A model generated the notes under the pieces. That model saw only the letters and a list, made by a program, of their open reading frames with translations. It had not been told where the DNA came from and searched no databases. Below are positions 17,162 through 26,900 of a stretch of DNA of 64,000 nt, piece after piece. Source of the stretch: Raineya sp. (GTDB lineage: Bacteria > Bacteroidota > Bacteroidia > Cytophagales > Thermonemataceae); contig JALONN010000016.1 of assembly GCA_025454915.1 (NCBI GenBank), forward strand, positions 1 through 64,000, read 5' to 3'. Position 1 is the first letter of the stretch. The number at the start of each line of letters is the position of its first letter. The position numbers and the translations under genes were made by a program.

Positions 17162-17608
17162 TTATTTTGTATCCTTGTAGTCTTGTATAAGTTTGAGAGC
17201 TTCTTCAGCATACTTACCATTAGGAAAATGTTTTTGATATACCTCAAGTAAGTTAATAGCATAAATAATGTTCCCATCTTCAAAGAAGATAGCATTGAAA
17301 CCTCCATTTTCTTTTTTTAGCACATTATAAAAAGCAATTGCTGACTCCCAGATATTTTCTTCACAGGGCTCTTTGGGAAAACCATTTTCCAAAGCAGCAA
17401 CATAATGCTCTGTTGCACAATGGTAATCAGCATTAACAAGGTACTCCAATGCTCCTACTTGATTGTGATAAATATGTTTGTTATGAGAATATTTTTCTAA
17501 CATATCGTAGGCTAAAGGAAGAGCTTCTTCATACTGATTTTTTACAAACATATCAGAAAGAGCTAAAAACTCTTTTTTTTCTTGTTCTGATGGAAAATTA
17601 AAATTCAT
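17162..17608 (-). CDS. Hypothetical TPR-like helical protein
   Basis: A 148-aa cytoplasmic protein from the ATG at 17608 (MNFNFPSEQEKK). It is all-helical with a TPR-like pattern (FVKNQYEEALPLAYDMLEKY, YLVNADYHCATEHYVAALENGFP, LLEVYQKHFPNGKYAEEALKLI). A longer frame from 17674 would add a hydrophobic leader, but its ATG lies inside the terminator stem of the upstream yajC transcript, so the shorter start is preferred. If the longer start is real, it would be an exported protein. No specific family recognised. Confidence 0.6.
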   Translation of the reverse strand: MNFNFPSEQEKKEFLALSDMFVKNQYEEALPLAYDMLEKYSHNKHIYHNQVGALEYLVNADYHCATEHYVAALENGFPKEPCEENIWESAIAFYNVLKKENGGFNAIFFEDGNIIYAINLLEVYQKHFPNGKYAEEALKLIQDYKDTK

Positions 17609-17663
17609 ATGAAATGATAGTAAAGGTTTTATAAAAAAATATTCAACTAAAATAAGAAATAAG

Positions 17664-17694
17664 AAAAGCCTCATTCTGATTGAATGAGGCTTTT
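17664..17694 (-). terminator. Terminator after yajC
   Basis: A 13-bp stem AAAAGCCTCATTC / GAATGAGGCTTTT with a 5-base loop. On the minus strand it is followed by TCTTATTTCTT, only partly a T-run. Confidence 0.75.
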
Positions 17695-17711
17695 ATATTG
17701 TATTTAGAAAG

Positions 17712-18086
17712 TTATTTTACTTCGTTTAAATCTACAGTTTCTGCGATTTTGGTTGTAGATTTTTGGTTATCTGCACTATAACGTTTTGTGCCTTCTACTG
17801 AAATTGCAGACTTTTCAAAAGTTAATTTTACTCCTTTATCTACTTCTAAAGTCATGGTGTCATTATTCAATTCTACAATTTTACCATGTAAACCACCAAT
17901 AGTTACAACACGATCACCTTTTTTCACAGCCTCTCTATATTTTACTTGTTCTTTTTGGCGACGTTGTTGGGGGCGAATCATGAAGAAATAAAAAACCACA
18001 AAAATACCTACCATAAATACAAGGCTCATCATTGAGCTACCTTGTGCACCTGTGGTTTGAGTTTGTAATAAAACAGTTTGAAACAT
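17712..18086 (-). CDS. yajC: Preprotein translocase subunit YajC
   Basis: A 124-aa protein with a single transmembrane helix (about 20-37, SLVFMVGIFVVFYFFMIRP), the conserved RPQQRRQKE junction and a small KGDRVVTIGGLHGKIVEL beta domain. It joins SecDF at the inner membrane translocon. It starts 17 bases after the stop of the upstream DUF1573 gene and shares its promoter; this pairing recurs in the phylum. Confidence 0.95.
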   Translation of the reverse strand: MFQTVLLQTQTTGAQGSSMMSLVFMVGIFVVFYFFMIRPQQRRQKEQVKYREAVKKGDRVVTIGGLHGKIVELNNDTMTLEVDKGVKLTFEKSAISVEGTKRYSADNQKSTTKIAETVDLNEVK

Positions 18087-18103
18087 AAAATAGAGTTAAA
18101 AAA

Positions 18104-18625
18104 TTATTGTTTAATAGGTCCTTTAAATTTGCTAATGTCCTGCATTTGAGGATTTTTAGCTTTTACTTTACCCTTCAAAATAAGTTCTGTTGTGGTGGGT
18201 TCTGTATTGGCTGTAATGGTAATGGTTTTATTTTGTTCGTTAGGCTTACCATTAGTATCAAATTCAGCTACAATTTCGCCTGTTCCTCCAGGAGCAATAG
18301 GTTCTTTAGGGAAAGTGGGCACAGTACAGCCACAAGAAGGCTTTGCATTTTCTATAATTAAAGGATTTTTGCCTTCATTAGTAAATTTATATATGTGCTT
18401 TACTTTTTCACCCTCTGCAACTTCTCCAAAATCGAATACGGGGTTTTCGAATTTAATAACAGCTTTGGGAGCATTAGATGCTTTAGATTCATTGTTTGTA
18501 GCTGAAACAGAAGCTCCTGTATTTTCAGGGTTGTTGGCAGTTTCTTGTTTTTTATCTCCTTCTGCATTTTGTTGGCAAGCAAATAAAGACATTACTAGAC
18601 CTGCCGCAATCATGATTTTTTTCAT
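18104..18625 (-). CDS. DUF1573 lipoprotein
   Basis: A 173-aa protein from the ATG at 18625 (MKKIMIAAG), with a lipobox LFAC, so probably lipid-anchored after Cys17. A low-complexity linker precedes a DUF1573 immunoglobulin-like domain (FDFGEVAEGEKVKHIYKFTN ... CGCTVPTFPKEPIAPGGTGEI). The conserved CGCT is present. The longer frame from 18682 would overlap the promoter, so it is rejected. First gene of the yajC operon. Function of DUF1573 is unknown. Confidence 0.88.
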   Translation of the reverse strand: MKKIMIAAGLVMSLFACQQNAEGDKKQETANNPENTGASVSATNNESKASNAPKAVIKFENPVFDFGEVAEGEKVKHIYKFTNEGKNPLIIENAKPSCGCTVPTFPKEPIAPGGTGEIVAEFDTNGKPNEQNKTITITANTEPTTTELILKGKVKAKNPQMQDISKFKGPIKQ

Positions 18626-18652
18626 AAATCTATAATAGGGTTTATTTTTTTG

Positions 18653-18682
18653 CAAAATTAAACAAATAAAGCTACAAATCAA
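18653..18682 (-). promoter_or_regulatory. Bacteroidota-type promoter of the DUF1573-yajC operon
   Basis: On the minus strand TTG, 19 bases, then TAATTTTG, matching the primary-sigma consensus; 27 bases upstream of the start codon. Confidence 0.7.
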
Positions 18683-18726
18683 ATAACTTGTGCCATAATA
18701 AACAAACGTAAATAGTTTTTGTTTAG

Positions 18727-18756
18727 TTGATTTTTCTGATTTTTTTTGTAAATTGT
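18727..18756 (+). promoter_or_regulatory. Probable promoter of the solute-binding protein gene
   Basis: TTG at 18727, 19 bases, then TAAATTGT, one mismatch from TAnnTTTG. The -7 element overlaps an in-frame upstream start at 18753, which supports the ATG at 18771. Confidence 0.4.
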
Positions 18757-18770
18757 GCCTAAAAAAACCT

Positions 18771-19619
18771 ATGAGAAAAATATTGTTGTCTATATTACTT
18801 ATCTGTGGATTTTCAGGGTCACTATGGGCTCAATTACAAGGTGATAGTTGGGCTAATGCTCAAAAAAACAAGGAAGCGACTATTATCATCACATATTTTG
18901 AAACTCCTCGTTTTGTATTTAAAAATGCTGAAGGTAAATTAGAAGGAATATGTATTGATATACTTAAAGAGTTTGCCAGCTATATTCAGAAAACAAAAGG
19001 AATTAAAATTAAAGTTAATATTCAAAAGCCTGCCAATGATTTTGGCTTATTTCTAAAAAATATCAAAGCTTCTAAAGGAGGAGTATTTGCATTAGGACCT
19101 TTTACAATTACAGATGAACGTAAAAAGGAAATGACATTTACGCCCCCTTATATCAAAAATCGCTCTATTCTGATTACCAATAATGCTGCTCCCGATTTGG
19201 GAACACTCGGAAATATCAGCAATACTTTTGCAGGAATGAAAGCTTATGCTTTGCGTAATTCTACACAAGAAACAGAAATTCTTGAAATTAAAAACAATTA
19301 TTATCCCAACTTGGAAATTGTTTATGTTAATAATGCAGATGATTTACTTGCTAAAACACTACAAGACCCCAAATCTTTTACAAAAAACGACTTTTTATAT
19401 TATGCTGATGCCTTACAAACTGGACAGCCCATTAAAAGACACCCAGCAGGAGAAAATAATACGAACCCTTATGGATTTATTATGCCTAAAGGCAGTGATT
19501 GGATAGTAATTTGGAATGAGTTTTTAAATGATTCTAATGGCTTTACAACCAAACCAGAGTATAGAAAAATATTAGAAAAGCATCTAGGATTTACAGCAAC
19601 ACAAATTTTATTGAAATAA
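18771..19619 (+). CDS. Periplasmic amino-acid-type solute-binding protein (SBP family 3)
   Basis: A 282-aa protein from the ATG at 18771 with a signal peptide ending SLWAQ. The body follows the family 3 binding-protein layout: TYFETPRFVFKNAEGKLEGICIDILKEFA (lobe 1, first strand and helix), GPFTITDERKKEMTFTPPYI (the conserved ITxxRxxxxxFSxPY-type motif) and KAYALRNSTQE at the lobe crossover. No permease or ATPase is adjacent, so it may work as an orphan sensor or partner a transporter elsewhere. The ligand is not predictable. Confidence 0.85.
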   Translation: MRKILLSILLICGFSGSLWAQLQGDSWANAQKNKEATIIITYFETPRFVFKNAEGKLEGICIDILKEFASYIQKTKGIKIKVNIQKPANDFGLFLKNIKASKGGVFALGPFTITDERKKEMTFTPPYIKNRSILITNNAAPDLGTLGNISNTFAGMKAYALRNSTQETEILEIKNNYYPNLEIVYVNNADDLLAKTLQDPKSFTKNDFLYYADALQTGQPIKRHPAGENNTNPYGFIMPKGSDWIVIWNEFLNDSNGFTTKPEYRKILEKHLGFTATQILLK

Positions 19620-19626
19620 CGTGAAC

Positions 19627-19806
19627 CTAACCCTTCAAAATAGTTTGGGCACTTTGAGAAGGGCTAGGTGTACTTTTGGATACTTCAATGTTTTTTTCGC
19701 CAAAGATGTTTGCACCAATTTTAATTAATACAACAACGGCTAAACTAATCATAAAGAACTTAAAAAAACTTAAGTTTTGAGCTTGGATTGAATTAAGACG
19801 TTTCAT
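19627..19806 (-). CDS. 59-aa single-pass membrane protein
   Basis: A short gene that can only be seen by reading the strand directly: ATG at 19806 to TAG at 19627. The peptide has a polar N-terminus (MKRLNSIQAQ), a helix of about 22 hydrophobic residues (FFKFFMISLAVVVLIKIG) and a polar Ser/Thr/Pro tail, the shape of a small inner-membrane protein with an outside tail. A sigma-54-like promoter lies 41 bases upstream. Family unknown. Codon use is normal for the window, and nothing else occupies this 400-base gap. Confidence 0.6.
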   Translation of the reverse strand: MKRLNSIQAQNLSFFKFFMISLAVVVLIKIGANIFGEKNIEVSKSTPSPSQSAQTILKG

Positions 19807-19846
19807 AGCTGTAAAAGTTTAATAATGTATTGCTGTTAATATAATT

Positions 19847-19862
19847 TGCATATCTTGTGCCA
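19847..19862 (-). promoter_or_regulatory. Candidate sigma-54 (RpoN) promoter
   Basis: Minus-strand TTGGCACAAGATATGCA matches the consensus YTGGCACGrNNNTTGCW at all but two informative positions, with the exact GG-to-GC spacing. It lies about 40 bases upstream of the 59-aa membrane protein. Confidence 0.45.
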
Positions 19863-19924
19863 AAACACTAAAACATGTGCTAAATGCATTTAATCAAGTT
19901 TTTTGAATAAATAATTTTTAAAAG

Positions 19925-19962
19925 TGTACGCTAACGAACATTTTTTTGTTGAATAGCGTACA
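19925..19962. promoter_or_regulatory. Perfect dyad upstream of the receiver gene
   Basis: TGTACGCTA and TAGCGTACA form a 9-bp perfect inverted repeat. Inside it AACA / TGTT pair around a T6 loop. It is far more GC-rich than its surroundings and lies 60-97 bases upstream of the response-regulator start. It could be an operator or an RNA hairpin; there is no T-run after it. Confidence 0.4.
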
Positions 19963-20021
19963 TATAGGCTTAGACTCAAATATTTCCAAAAAATATATTG
20001 ACCACTAAAATTAATAAGCCT

Positions 20022-20417
20022 ATGTTCACAAATGATGAAAAGTTTTATATGATTATTGATGATGATATTATCAATAATATGGTATGTCAGTTGGTTCTCA
20101 AAATGTCAATTCCTGATGTAAAAACTTTGTGTTTTGAAAATCCATTAGAAGCTTTAAAATATCTAAAAAATGAAGAAAATATTAAGCCTACAGTCATTCT
20201 CTTAGATATCAATATGCCAGAAATAGATGGATGGCAATTCTTAGAACAATATGAACAATTAAAATTAAGTACTAGAATTGTTATTTTGTCGTCTTCTACC
20301 AATGAAAATGATAAATATAGAGCCGAAAAGCATCCTTTAGTTATCAATTATGTTTCAAAACCTCTTACAGTAGAAAAAATGATGAAAGTTATTAGAACGT
20401 CTGCTAATAACGATTAA
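20022..20417 (+). CDS. Stand-alone response-regulator receiver domain
   Basis: A 131-aa CheY-like protein from the ATG at 20022; a TTG at 19998 is also in frame. Acidic pocket IIDDD (about 13-15), phosphoacceptor Asp62 in LLDINMP, the Ser/Thr position in VILSSS (about 90) and Lys113 in VSKP are all present, so it should be phosphorylatable. There is no output domain. It is convergent, eight bases apart, with the TPR kinase-like gene, a likely functional partner. Confidence 0.9.
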   Translation: MFTNDEKFYMIIDDDIINNMVCQLVLKMSIPDVKTLCFENPLEALKYLKNEENIKPTVILLDINMPEIDGWQFLEQYEQLKLSTRIVILSSSTNENDKYRAEKHPLVINYVSKPLTVEKMMKVIRTSANND

Positions 20418-20425
20418 GTGAGAAT

Positions 20426-21847
20426 CTATTTTCTTTTGAATAAATTAGAAAATTTTTCGATGAAACTTTTGGAATTATTTCTTTCTAACTCATTGACATC
20501 TACTACTATTTTATGAATGGTATTGTCTAAATTTTCGGAGGAGTCTTCTAAATAATTAAACAATTGCTTCTGACTATCATCAAGGGGGAGTTTTTCTTCT
20601 TTTAAGAGATTAACAGCCCCCATGATATTCACTAGGTGCCTTCGTACATGATGAGACTGAGTGAAAGCTATATCTTTAAGGGTTTTATTTTGAGCTAAAA
20701 TAGTAAGAACTGCTGGTCGAACGATGAAAAATACAATGATAAATATCAAAATAATGGTAATCAAAATAAGTTCTCGCATCTTTTTTTCAGCATTAAGTTT
20801 ATTGAGTTCGTTATTTTTAGCAAGGATTGCCATTGCTTTTTCTTTCTTCTCTAATTCAACCTTATTTTCTAAATAGGCAGTAGATTTGGCTTTTTCTACA
20901 CTAAAAAGACTGTCATTGCTCTGTTTGTATTTTTCATGGTGCTTAAGGGCATTGCTATAATCACCTTGGTCTTTGTAAATATGATATAAGGATTCATGGA
21001 GCATCTTAATTTCGGGTAAAGCTTTTATTTCCTGAGCTATTTCTAAACCTTTTAATCCATAAAAAACGCTTTTATCAAAAGTCTTTTGTTTCTGATAGAC
21101 TTGAGCCATCCCATTATAAGTATAAGTCATAGCCCATTTATCTCCCAAAGACTGTTTCATTGCAAGACTTTGCTCATAATAATCCAAAGCCTCTTTATAT
21201 TTTTCTTTTTTGAGATAAACATCTCCAATATTATTCAGATTATAGGAAATTAGTAATCTGTTGTTGAGTTGCCGATTCACTGCCAAGCTTTTTTCAAGTG
21301 CTTCAAGTGCTGATGAATAATCATTAACCTCTAGATATATAAATCCAATATTATTCCAAGCTCTTGCAATACTTCGTTTATCTTGCTTTTGTTCACCAAT
21401 TTTTAAGCTCTTTTTAAAATATTCTAAGGCTTTCATGTAATTTTTTTGTGTTCTATACACATCACCAATAATATTATAAGACCGAGTTATATTCTGATTA
21501 TCTTTGATTTTCTCAAAGATAGTGATGGCTCTCTGAGCAATATCAAGAGCTTCTAAATGTTTACCCAGCTTATGAGTTGCTGCTGCCATGCTGTTCAGAG
21601 ACATGGCTTTCCCTTTTTCATAATTGATTTTTTCACTTTGTTCAAAAGCTTTTTGAGCAAGAAACATAGACGTATCAGGATTAACAAGCCTATACAAAAA
21701 TGCTTTTTCGCTAAGAACTAATATTTTAAGAGTGTCTTGGTTGGTTGTTTGGTAAAGTTTATCAAGGCTATCAATCTCTTTTTTATTTTGAGAATAAAGC
21801 AAGAAAGGTAAAAATGAAGTAAATAAAACCTGTAAAAATATCTTCAT
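20426..21847 (-). CDS. TPR sensor protein with a DHp-like domain but no ATPase domain
   Basis: A 473-aa protein from the ATG at 21847 with a signal peptide (MKIFLQVLF... LLYSQN). Six or so TPR units (about 50-320) follow, then a coiled coil (about 325-370), a transmembrane helix (ELILITIILIFIIVFFIV) and a short cytoplasmic end. That end contains FTQSHHVRRHLVNIMGAV with a His box (about His399), followed by helices ending EKFSNLFKRK. This is the layout of Bacteroidota TPR histidine kinases cut off before the HATPase_c domain: no N, G1 or G2 box exists. It could be a phosphotransfer protein, a dimerising regulator or a degenerate kinase. The possible start at 21985 is rejected because a TAATTTTG -7 element lies downstream of it. 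Confidence 0.75.
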   Translation of the reverse strand: MKIFLQVLFTSFLPFLLYSQNKKEIDSLDKLYQTTNQDTLKILVLSEKAFLYRLVNPDTSMFLAQKAFEQSEKINYEKGKAMSLNSMAAATHKLGKHLEALDIAQRAITIFEKIKDNQNITRSYNIIGDVYRTQKNYMKALEYFKKSLKIGEQKQDKRSIARAWNNIGFIYLEVNDYSSALEALEKSLAVNRQLNNRLLISYNLNNIGDVYLKKEKYKEALDYYEQSLAMKQSLGDKWAMTYTYNGMAQVYQKQKTFDKSVFYGLKGLEIAQEIKALPEIKMLHESLYHIYKDQGDYSNALKHHEKYKQSNDSLFSVEKAKSTAYLENKVELEKKEKAMAILAKNNELNKLNAEKKMRELILITIILIFIIVFFIVRPAVLTILAQNKTLKDIAFTQSHHVRRHLVNIMGAVNLLKEEKLPLDDSQKQLFNYLEDSSENLDNTIHKIVVDVNELERNNSKSFIEKFSNLFKRK

Positions 21848-22034
21848 TGAATAGAAATTAATACAATGGATAATATCATATTTCTCATAACGTTGTTTGT
21901 GAGGACTATTGTATAACAAAATTAAGATAAATTGGGTTAATTGATAGAAATAGAAAATTATTAAATAATTTGAAATGATGAACAAATTGAAGAATAATGT
22001 TGTTAAAATACTACAAAATTAAATTAAATATATC

Positions 22035-22640
22035 ATGGAAGAAGTCTTAAAGCCCAAAAAATACATTAATGTTTACACAGAAGCTAACCCTAATCCAAGC
22101 TCATTAAAATTTGTAATCAATTATATGCTTGCTCCAGAGGGTGGTAATTTTGATTTTCCAGATAAAAAAGCAGCTGAACAATCACCTATTGCACTTTCCC
22201 TTTTTGAGCAATTCGAATTTATAGAAAGAGTCTTTATCATGAATAATTTCTTGACAGTTACCAAAAAAGAAGGACATGACTGGCAAGAAATAGCCCGAGA
22301 TGTTAAATTATTTATTCAAGAATATTTAGAACATGATAAGCCTATTTTCAGCAAGGAGTTTTTACAAGAGAATAATCATCTAGCTATTAATGAAAATGAT
22401 AGTGAAGTTGTGAAAAAAATCAAAGGAGTTTTGGAAGAATATATTCGCCCTGCTGTGGAAAGTGATGGAGGAGCAATTAATTTTCATGATTTTCAGGAGG
22501 AGACAGGCAAGGTGATAGTTACATTACAAGGAGCATGTAGTGGCTGTCCATCATCTACGGTTACCTTGAAAGCTGGTATAGAAAATCTTCTTAAAAAAAT
22601 GATTCCAGAAGTGAAAGAAGTAGTTGCAGAAAGCCTTTAA
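22035..22640 (+). CDS. nfu: Nfu-type Fe-S cluster scaffold (NifU N- and C-terminal domains)
   Basis: A 201-aa protein. The N-terminal Nfu domain (about 10-95, TEANPNPSSLKFVIN) is joined to a NifU C-terminal domain (about 122-200, IRPAVESDGGAINFHD) with the cluster-binding CxxC as Cys168 and Cys171 in GACSGCPSS. Delivers [4Fe-4S] clusters to apo-enzymes. It is monocistronic, ends at a bidirectional terminator and is transcribed divergently from the TPR sensor gene. Confidence 0.93.
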   Translation: MEEVLKPKKYINVYTEANPNPSSLKFVINYMLAPEGGNFDFPDKKAAEQSPIALSLFEQFEFIERVFIMNNFLTVTKKEGHDWQEIARDVKLFIQEYLEHDKPIFSKEFLQENNHLAINENDSEVVKKIKGVLEEYIRPAVESDGGAINFHDFQEETGKVIVTLQGACSGCPSSTVTLKAGIENLLKKMIPEVKEVVAESL

Positions 22641-22677
22641 AACAAAAAAGAGAAGATTTAATCTTCTCTTTTTTGTT
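22641..22677. terminator. Bidirectional terminator between nfu and the YbjN-like gene
   Basis: A 17-bp stem AACAAAAAAGAGAAGAT and its complement with a 3-base loop. The arms supply A/T runs in both directions and it touches the convergent gene's stop codon. Confidence 0.85.
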
Positions 22678-23095
22678 ATTTGCCAAAATATTTATCTCTT
22701 AGTTTGTCATCATATAAATCTGCATAATAGCCAATTCTGTCGAGCATGGCAGCAGCCTCAGTTTTATCCAAACCTTGAGCCTCTCGAATCATTTTGATAT
22801 ATGCATAATTATCCTTGATAGTAAATGCTACACCATAAAGAGTGTGGTTAATTTGAAGAAGTTCTTGAAAAAAGCCTTCACGATTTGCAGGAGGTACACC
22901 CACAACAGGCGAGAGTAATTGAAAGTAAATTTGCTTGTTACTTTCCATTTCCCAAACATCAACCCAAACACTTGCAGAGCCTCTTTTTAAGTTCCACTGA
23001 CCATCTAATTCACCACGACAAGCGATAGGGTCTTCTCCCATATCTTTGATACAATTTTCTATTATTTCGTAATAATGTTTGATACCTTGTTGCAT
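22676..23095 (-). CDS. YbjN/type III chaperone-fold small protein
   Basis: A 139-aa cytoplasmic protein: helix (MQQGIKHYYEIIENCIKDM), a run of beta strands (GQWNLKRGSASVWVDVWE, KQIYFQLLSPVVGVP), then LLQINHTLYGVAFTIKDNYAYIKMIREAQGLDKTEA and a final helix. The order and motifs fit the YbjN-like fold related to type III secretion chaperones. Role is unknown. It ends at a shared convergent terminator. Confidence 0.6.
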   Translation of the reverse strand: MQQGIKHYYEIIENCIKDMGEDPIACRGELDGQWNLKRGSASVWVDVWEMESNKQIYFQLLSPVVGVPPANREGFFQELLQINHTLYGVAFTIKDNYAYIKMIREAQGLDKTEAAAMLDRIGYYADLYDDKLRDKYFGK

Positions 23096-23190
23096 ATCTT
23101 TCAGAGATTTTAAGTAGAAGCAAAAATAATCTAAATTCTACCGAAAAGAAAAAATAAATTACTCAATTTTCCAAAAAAACTTAAAAATAT

Positions 23191-23916
23191 TTAAGCATGG
23201 TTTTGAATAGGTGCTTGGTAAACATTGTGATTGATTTCGTCAGATTCAATCAAACCATCTCTTAATCTTATAATTCGATGGGCATATCTGGCAATATCTT
23301 CTTCATGGGTTACCATAATAATGGTATTTCCTCTTTTATGCAAAGCATCAAAAAGTGCCATGATCTCATAAGAAGTTTTAGTGTCCAAGTTTCCTGTTGG
23401 CTCATCAGCTAAAATAATACTAGGGTCGTTTACAAGAGCTCTTGCAATAGCCACACGCTGTCTCTGCCCACCCGAAAGCTCGTTGGGCTTGTGCTTGGCT
23501 CGATTATCCAAACCTACATTTTTAAGTGCTTCCATAGCTTTTTCAATACGAACAGACTTTGGATATCCTGCATATACAAGTGGGAGAGCAACATTATCTA
23601 AAGAGGTTGAACGAGGAAGTAAATTAAATGTCTGAAAAACAAAGCCAATTTCTTTATTCCTAATTTCAGCAAGTTCATTATCTGTCATATCACTTACCTG
23701 ATTGCCATTGAGGATATATGTGCCTTCAGTAGGGGTATCCAAACAACCCACTATATTCATTAATGTAGATTTACCTGAACCAGAAGGACCCATAAAAGCC
23801 ACATATTCGCCTTTATGAATGGTGATACTAATATCTTTGAGGGCATGAATAATTTCGCTACCCATTTCATAACGTCTTGCCAAATGTTGTGTTTCTATGA
23901 TGACTTTCTTTTCCAT
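23191..23916 (-). CDS. ABC transporter ATPase of the MacB/LolD type
   Basis: A 241-aa ATPase from the ATG at 23916. Walker A GPSGSGKST (43-51), Q-loop VFQTFNLLPR, signature LSGGQRQRVAIARAL, Walker B IILADEPTGNLD and H-loop MVTHE are all intact. The NLLPR/LADEPTGNLD signature places it in the MacB/LolD/FtsE subgroup that drives lipoprotein or peptide export. No permease of that family is adjacent; the upstream gene on the same strand is an unrelated membrane-TPR protein 30 bases away. The partner must be elsewhere. Confidence 0.92.
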   Translation of the reverse strand: MEKKVIIETQHLARRYEMGSEIIHALKDISITIHKGEYVAFMGPSGSGKSTLMNIVGCLDTPTEGTYILNGNQVSDMTDNELAEIRNKEIGFVFQTFNLLPRSTSLDNVALPLVYAGYPKSVRIEKAMEALKNVGLDNRAKHKPNELSGGQRQRVAIARALVNDPSIILADEPTGNLDTKTSYEIMALFDALHKRGNTIIMVTHEEDIARYAHRIIRLRDGLIESDEINHNVYQAPIQNHA

Positions 23917-23946
23917 ATAAAATTTAATGGTCAATTAACAATAAAA

Positions 23947-26900
23947 TTATTCAGAAGTATCTCCGTATAACAACGCTTTTTTCTTCTCATAAATTGTTTT
24001 GTATTTCTCATAATCTTCAAAAGAAAGTTCTCGAAGCTTTTCTAAACCTTCTTCTGCAAAACCTATATAATTGAGCTCTAAAGACTGTATAATATACATT
24101 TTCCAAGCCATTGGGCTACTTTCTTGGAATCTGATTGCCTGAACGGCTAGATTATAACCAGCTTCTTTGTTTTTCTTTTTTTCATTATAGAAACGAATAA
24201 AATCAGGATAAAATAATAAATCAAATGGATTCCCTTGCAATGCCTTAGAATATAAATTTTCTGCTTGTTTGATATTTTTTGATTCAGTTAGGATTGCTTT
24301 ATAAAAATTTCTGTAATGCTCATGTCTTGCAATTAAAGGAATTTTTTCGATAATACTTGCTAATACACTGAAATCTTGCTTTTTATAACACAATGCTAAA
24401 TATACTTTATTTAGCTCAGATTGAGTAGAAAGGGTTACCTGTACATTTTTATCCAGTTTTTGGAAAAAATCATCAGCTTCTTGTGTCTTATTTGCTTCTA
24501 ATAAAGTATTGATGGTGTAAGCATAAGCTTTTACCTTTAAATCAGAGTTTTGGATAGTAGCAGCTATTTCTTTTTGAATACCTATTTCTGGTCTTTTATA
24601 ATATAAAATACCAAAACGAGTGGTATCATCGTATGTTTTCCAATTATTGACTTCAGCTTTTAAAATCGCAAGCATTTTTTGAGCATAGTATTGGCGTTTT
24701 AAGTTGCTGGAATCGGAGGCTACTTGTTGCCAGATTTTCTCAGCATCAATCAGGTTTCCTGCTTCTGTAAGAGCTGCTGCTCTGTGATAGAAAATATCAG
24801 GAATAGAGTTATAACTTAGAATATTACTCAGATTTGTAAATTGCTCAATAGCTTGAGCGGATTCACCTAAATAAAGTAAATTCTGCCCAAACTGCATTTG
24901 ATAACGAGCAGGGGATAAGTACGAAAGATACCGACTATGTTCTATATTGGCTTGTTGATTTTGCTGTTTAAAGAAATATCCTTGTTGAGCTATTTTTAGA
25001 AAATCAATCAGAGTATTATTGGTTGAAGTATTAGCAAGTTTTTTAGTGATATAAAATGCTGTTGTATCAGTATGATTCGAGACAAGTAAATAATTATGTA
25101 AATAAGATGCTTGTAAAATATCCAACAGGGTAGTATCAGTAATCGACTTTCTAGCAAAATTTAACTTAAAAGGAGTTTTATCTGATTTTCCATAGACTCC
25201 CAATAGAGCCAACCGATTAGCTTCATAAGCAACATCACCATTTTTATTTAAGAAACTATCCAGAGAGTCTGCAGCAATAAAGGGCTTTTGAATAAGAATA
25301 CTCAATAAATTCGTCTCAATTTCTTTTGGATTATCAGTATATTTTTCAGATTTTTTTAAATAATGCAATGCAGAATCTAAAACTTTGTTTTGTGCATATA
25401 GCAAAGCTATATTATTGGCTAATGGAGCACTTTTAGGGAATTTCTCCAAACCCTCTTTAAATTCCATGTTTGCAAGTAAACTTTGCCCTGATTTAGCAAA
25501 TTCTTGAGCAATGAGTGCATAATCTTGTGGAATACCATCACGAAGAGTGGCTTTCTGTAAATGATTGATTCTTTCAGCTATTTCTTCTGACTTAGGTTTT
25601 TGTTTGAGTCCTATTAAACTAGCTCTTGAGTACCATAAACGGTGATTAATTTCATCATTAACAAGAGCTTCTCGGTAGTAAACATCAGCAATCTGATGAT
25701 TTAACTCATTATAATGCATCAGATACACATCTCCTAAACTATTGTAGTAGGCTGCAAAACTCTGCTTGATAGGAAAAGAATTTTCTTTGAAAATAAAAAC
25801 CCCCATAATTAAAAAACCTAACCCACGAGCAATGTATAACGGAATGGTTTTATTTTCTTGAGACTCATAAAATATAGTAGCAAATGTTTGTTTATCAGCC
25901 AGAGTCTCGTTTTTGAGATTAAATACAGTATAAGCCCAAAAAACAATACCAAAACCTATATGAGAATACACAATAAAGTCTTCAAGAGCCGCAATACCAG
26001 CATCGTTCATAACTGAATTAAAATAAGCAATACTGGAGGCGGCAATAATAATCATGGCTGTAAATACCCATGTATGCATTGATTTTGGGACAACATTCTG
26101 GAATAATGGATTATGGCGTGTCCCCCAAACACCTAAAATAAGAGATGTAGCAAGCAAATAAAAGTCATCAATATAGAAAATATCCAATGTTAGAATTTTG
26201 GTATTTTTGAGATACAATAAAATTAGATTCCCTACATAAAATAACATCACTACATGGAAATTTAAAAAATTAGGCTTTCCTGTCAGTTTTTGTGATGTGG
26301 TAAGAGATGCAAAGAAAAAAGGAATCTCAGAGGCAACTAAAAAAATAGTAGTAAGAGTAATTAAAAAAGGTATTAGGATTCCATAACCAGTTAAATAAAT
26401 GGTTGGAAACTTCTCTTTACTCATAAAAAAGACAAGTACCCCAAGAATAGCAGAAATAGCAAGGTTAGAGGTTAGCTTTTTCCAAAAAGCTACGTCTTTT
26501 CCAAAAGTATGATAATAGTAAGCTAAACCTATATATAATAAAATAAATACTCCTCCAAATAACCATTTGGAATAAACACCTCCAATGCCTATTAAATCGA
26601 TTCTTAAAGAAATAATGAAAATAATAGCAATAGTAGAACTCAATAGGAAATAAATTCTTTTGAAATAACTCATACAAGTTATCATAATACTAAAGCCAAT
26701 AAGACAGCCAAGTGTCCATAGTTTTGAAGCCCAAAGAGGGATATTTAAATCTTTGGCTAGATATTCGTATTGTATGAAATAAACGGGTATCTGGAGTTTA
26801 AAAGGCAGAATACCATTCTCAAAACTATCAAGTAATACATTCTGAAAGCCATTAGTTGTTTGTGATTCCCATAGATAAACCCATGAAATACCAAAATGCC

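Noticed and set aside
18686..18693. TGGCACAAG near the DUF1573 operon as a second sigma-54 site
   Set aside because: The GC of the -12 element is absent at the required spacing.
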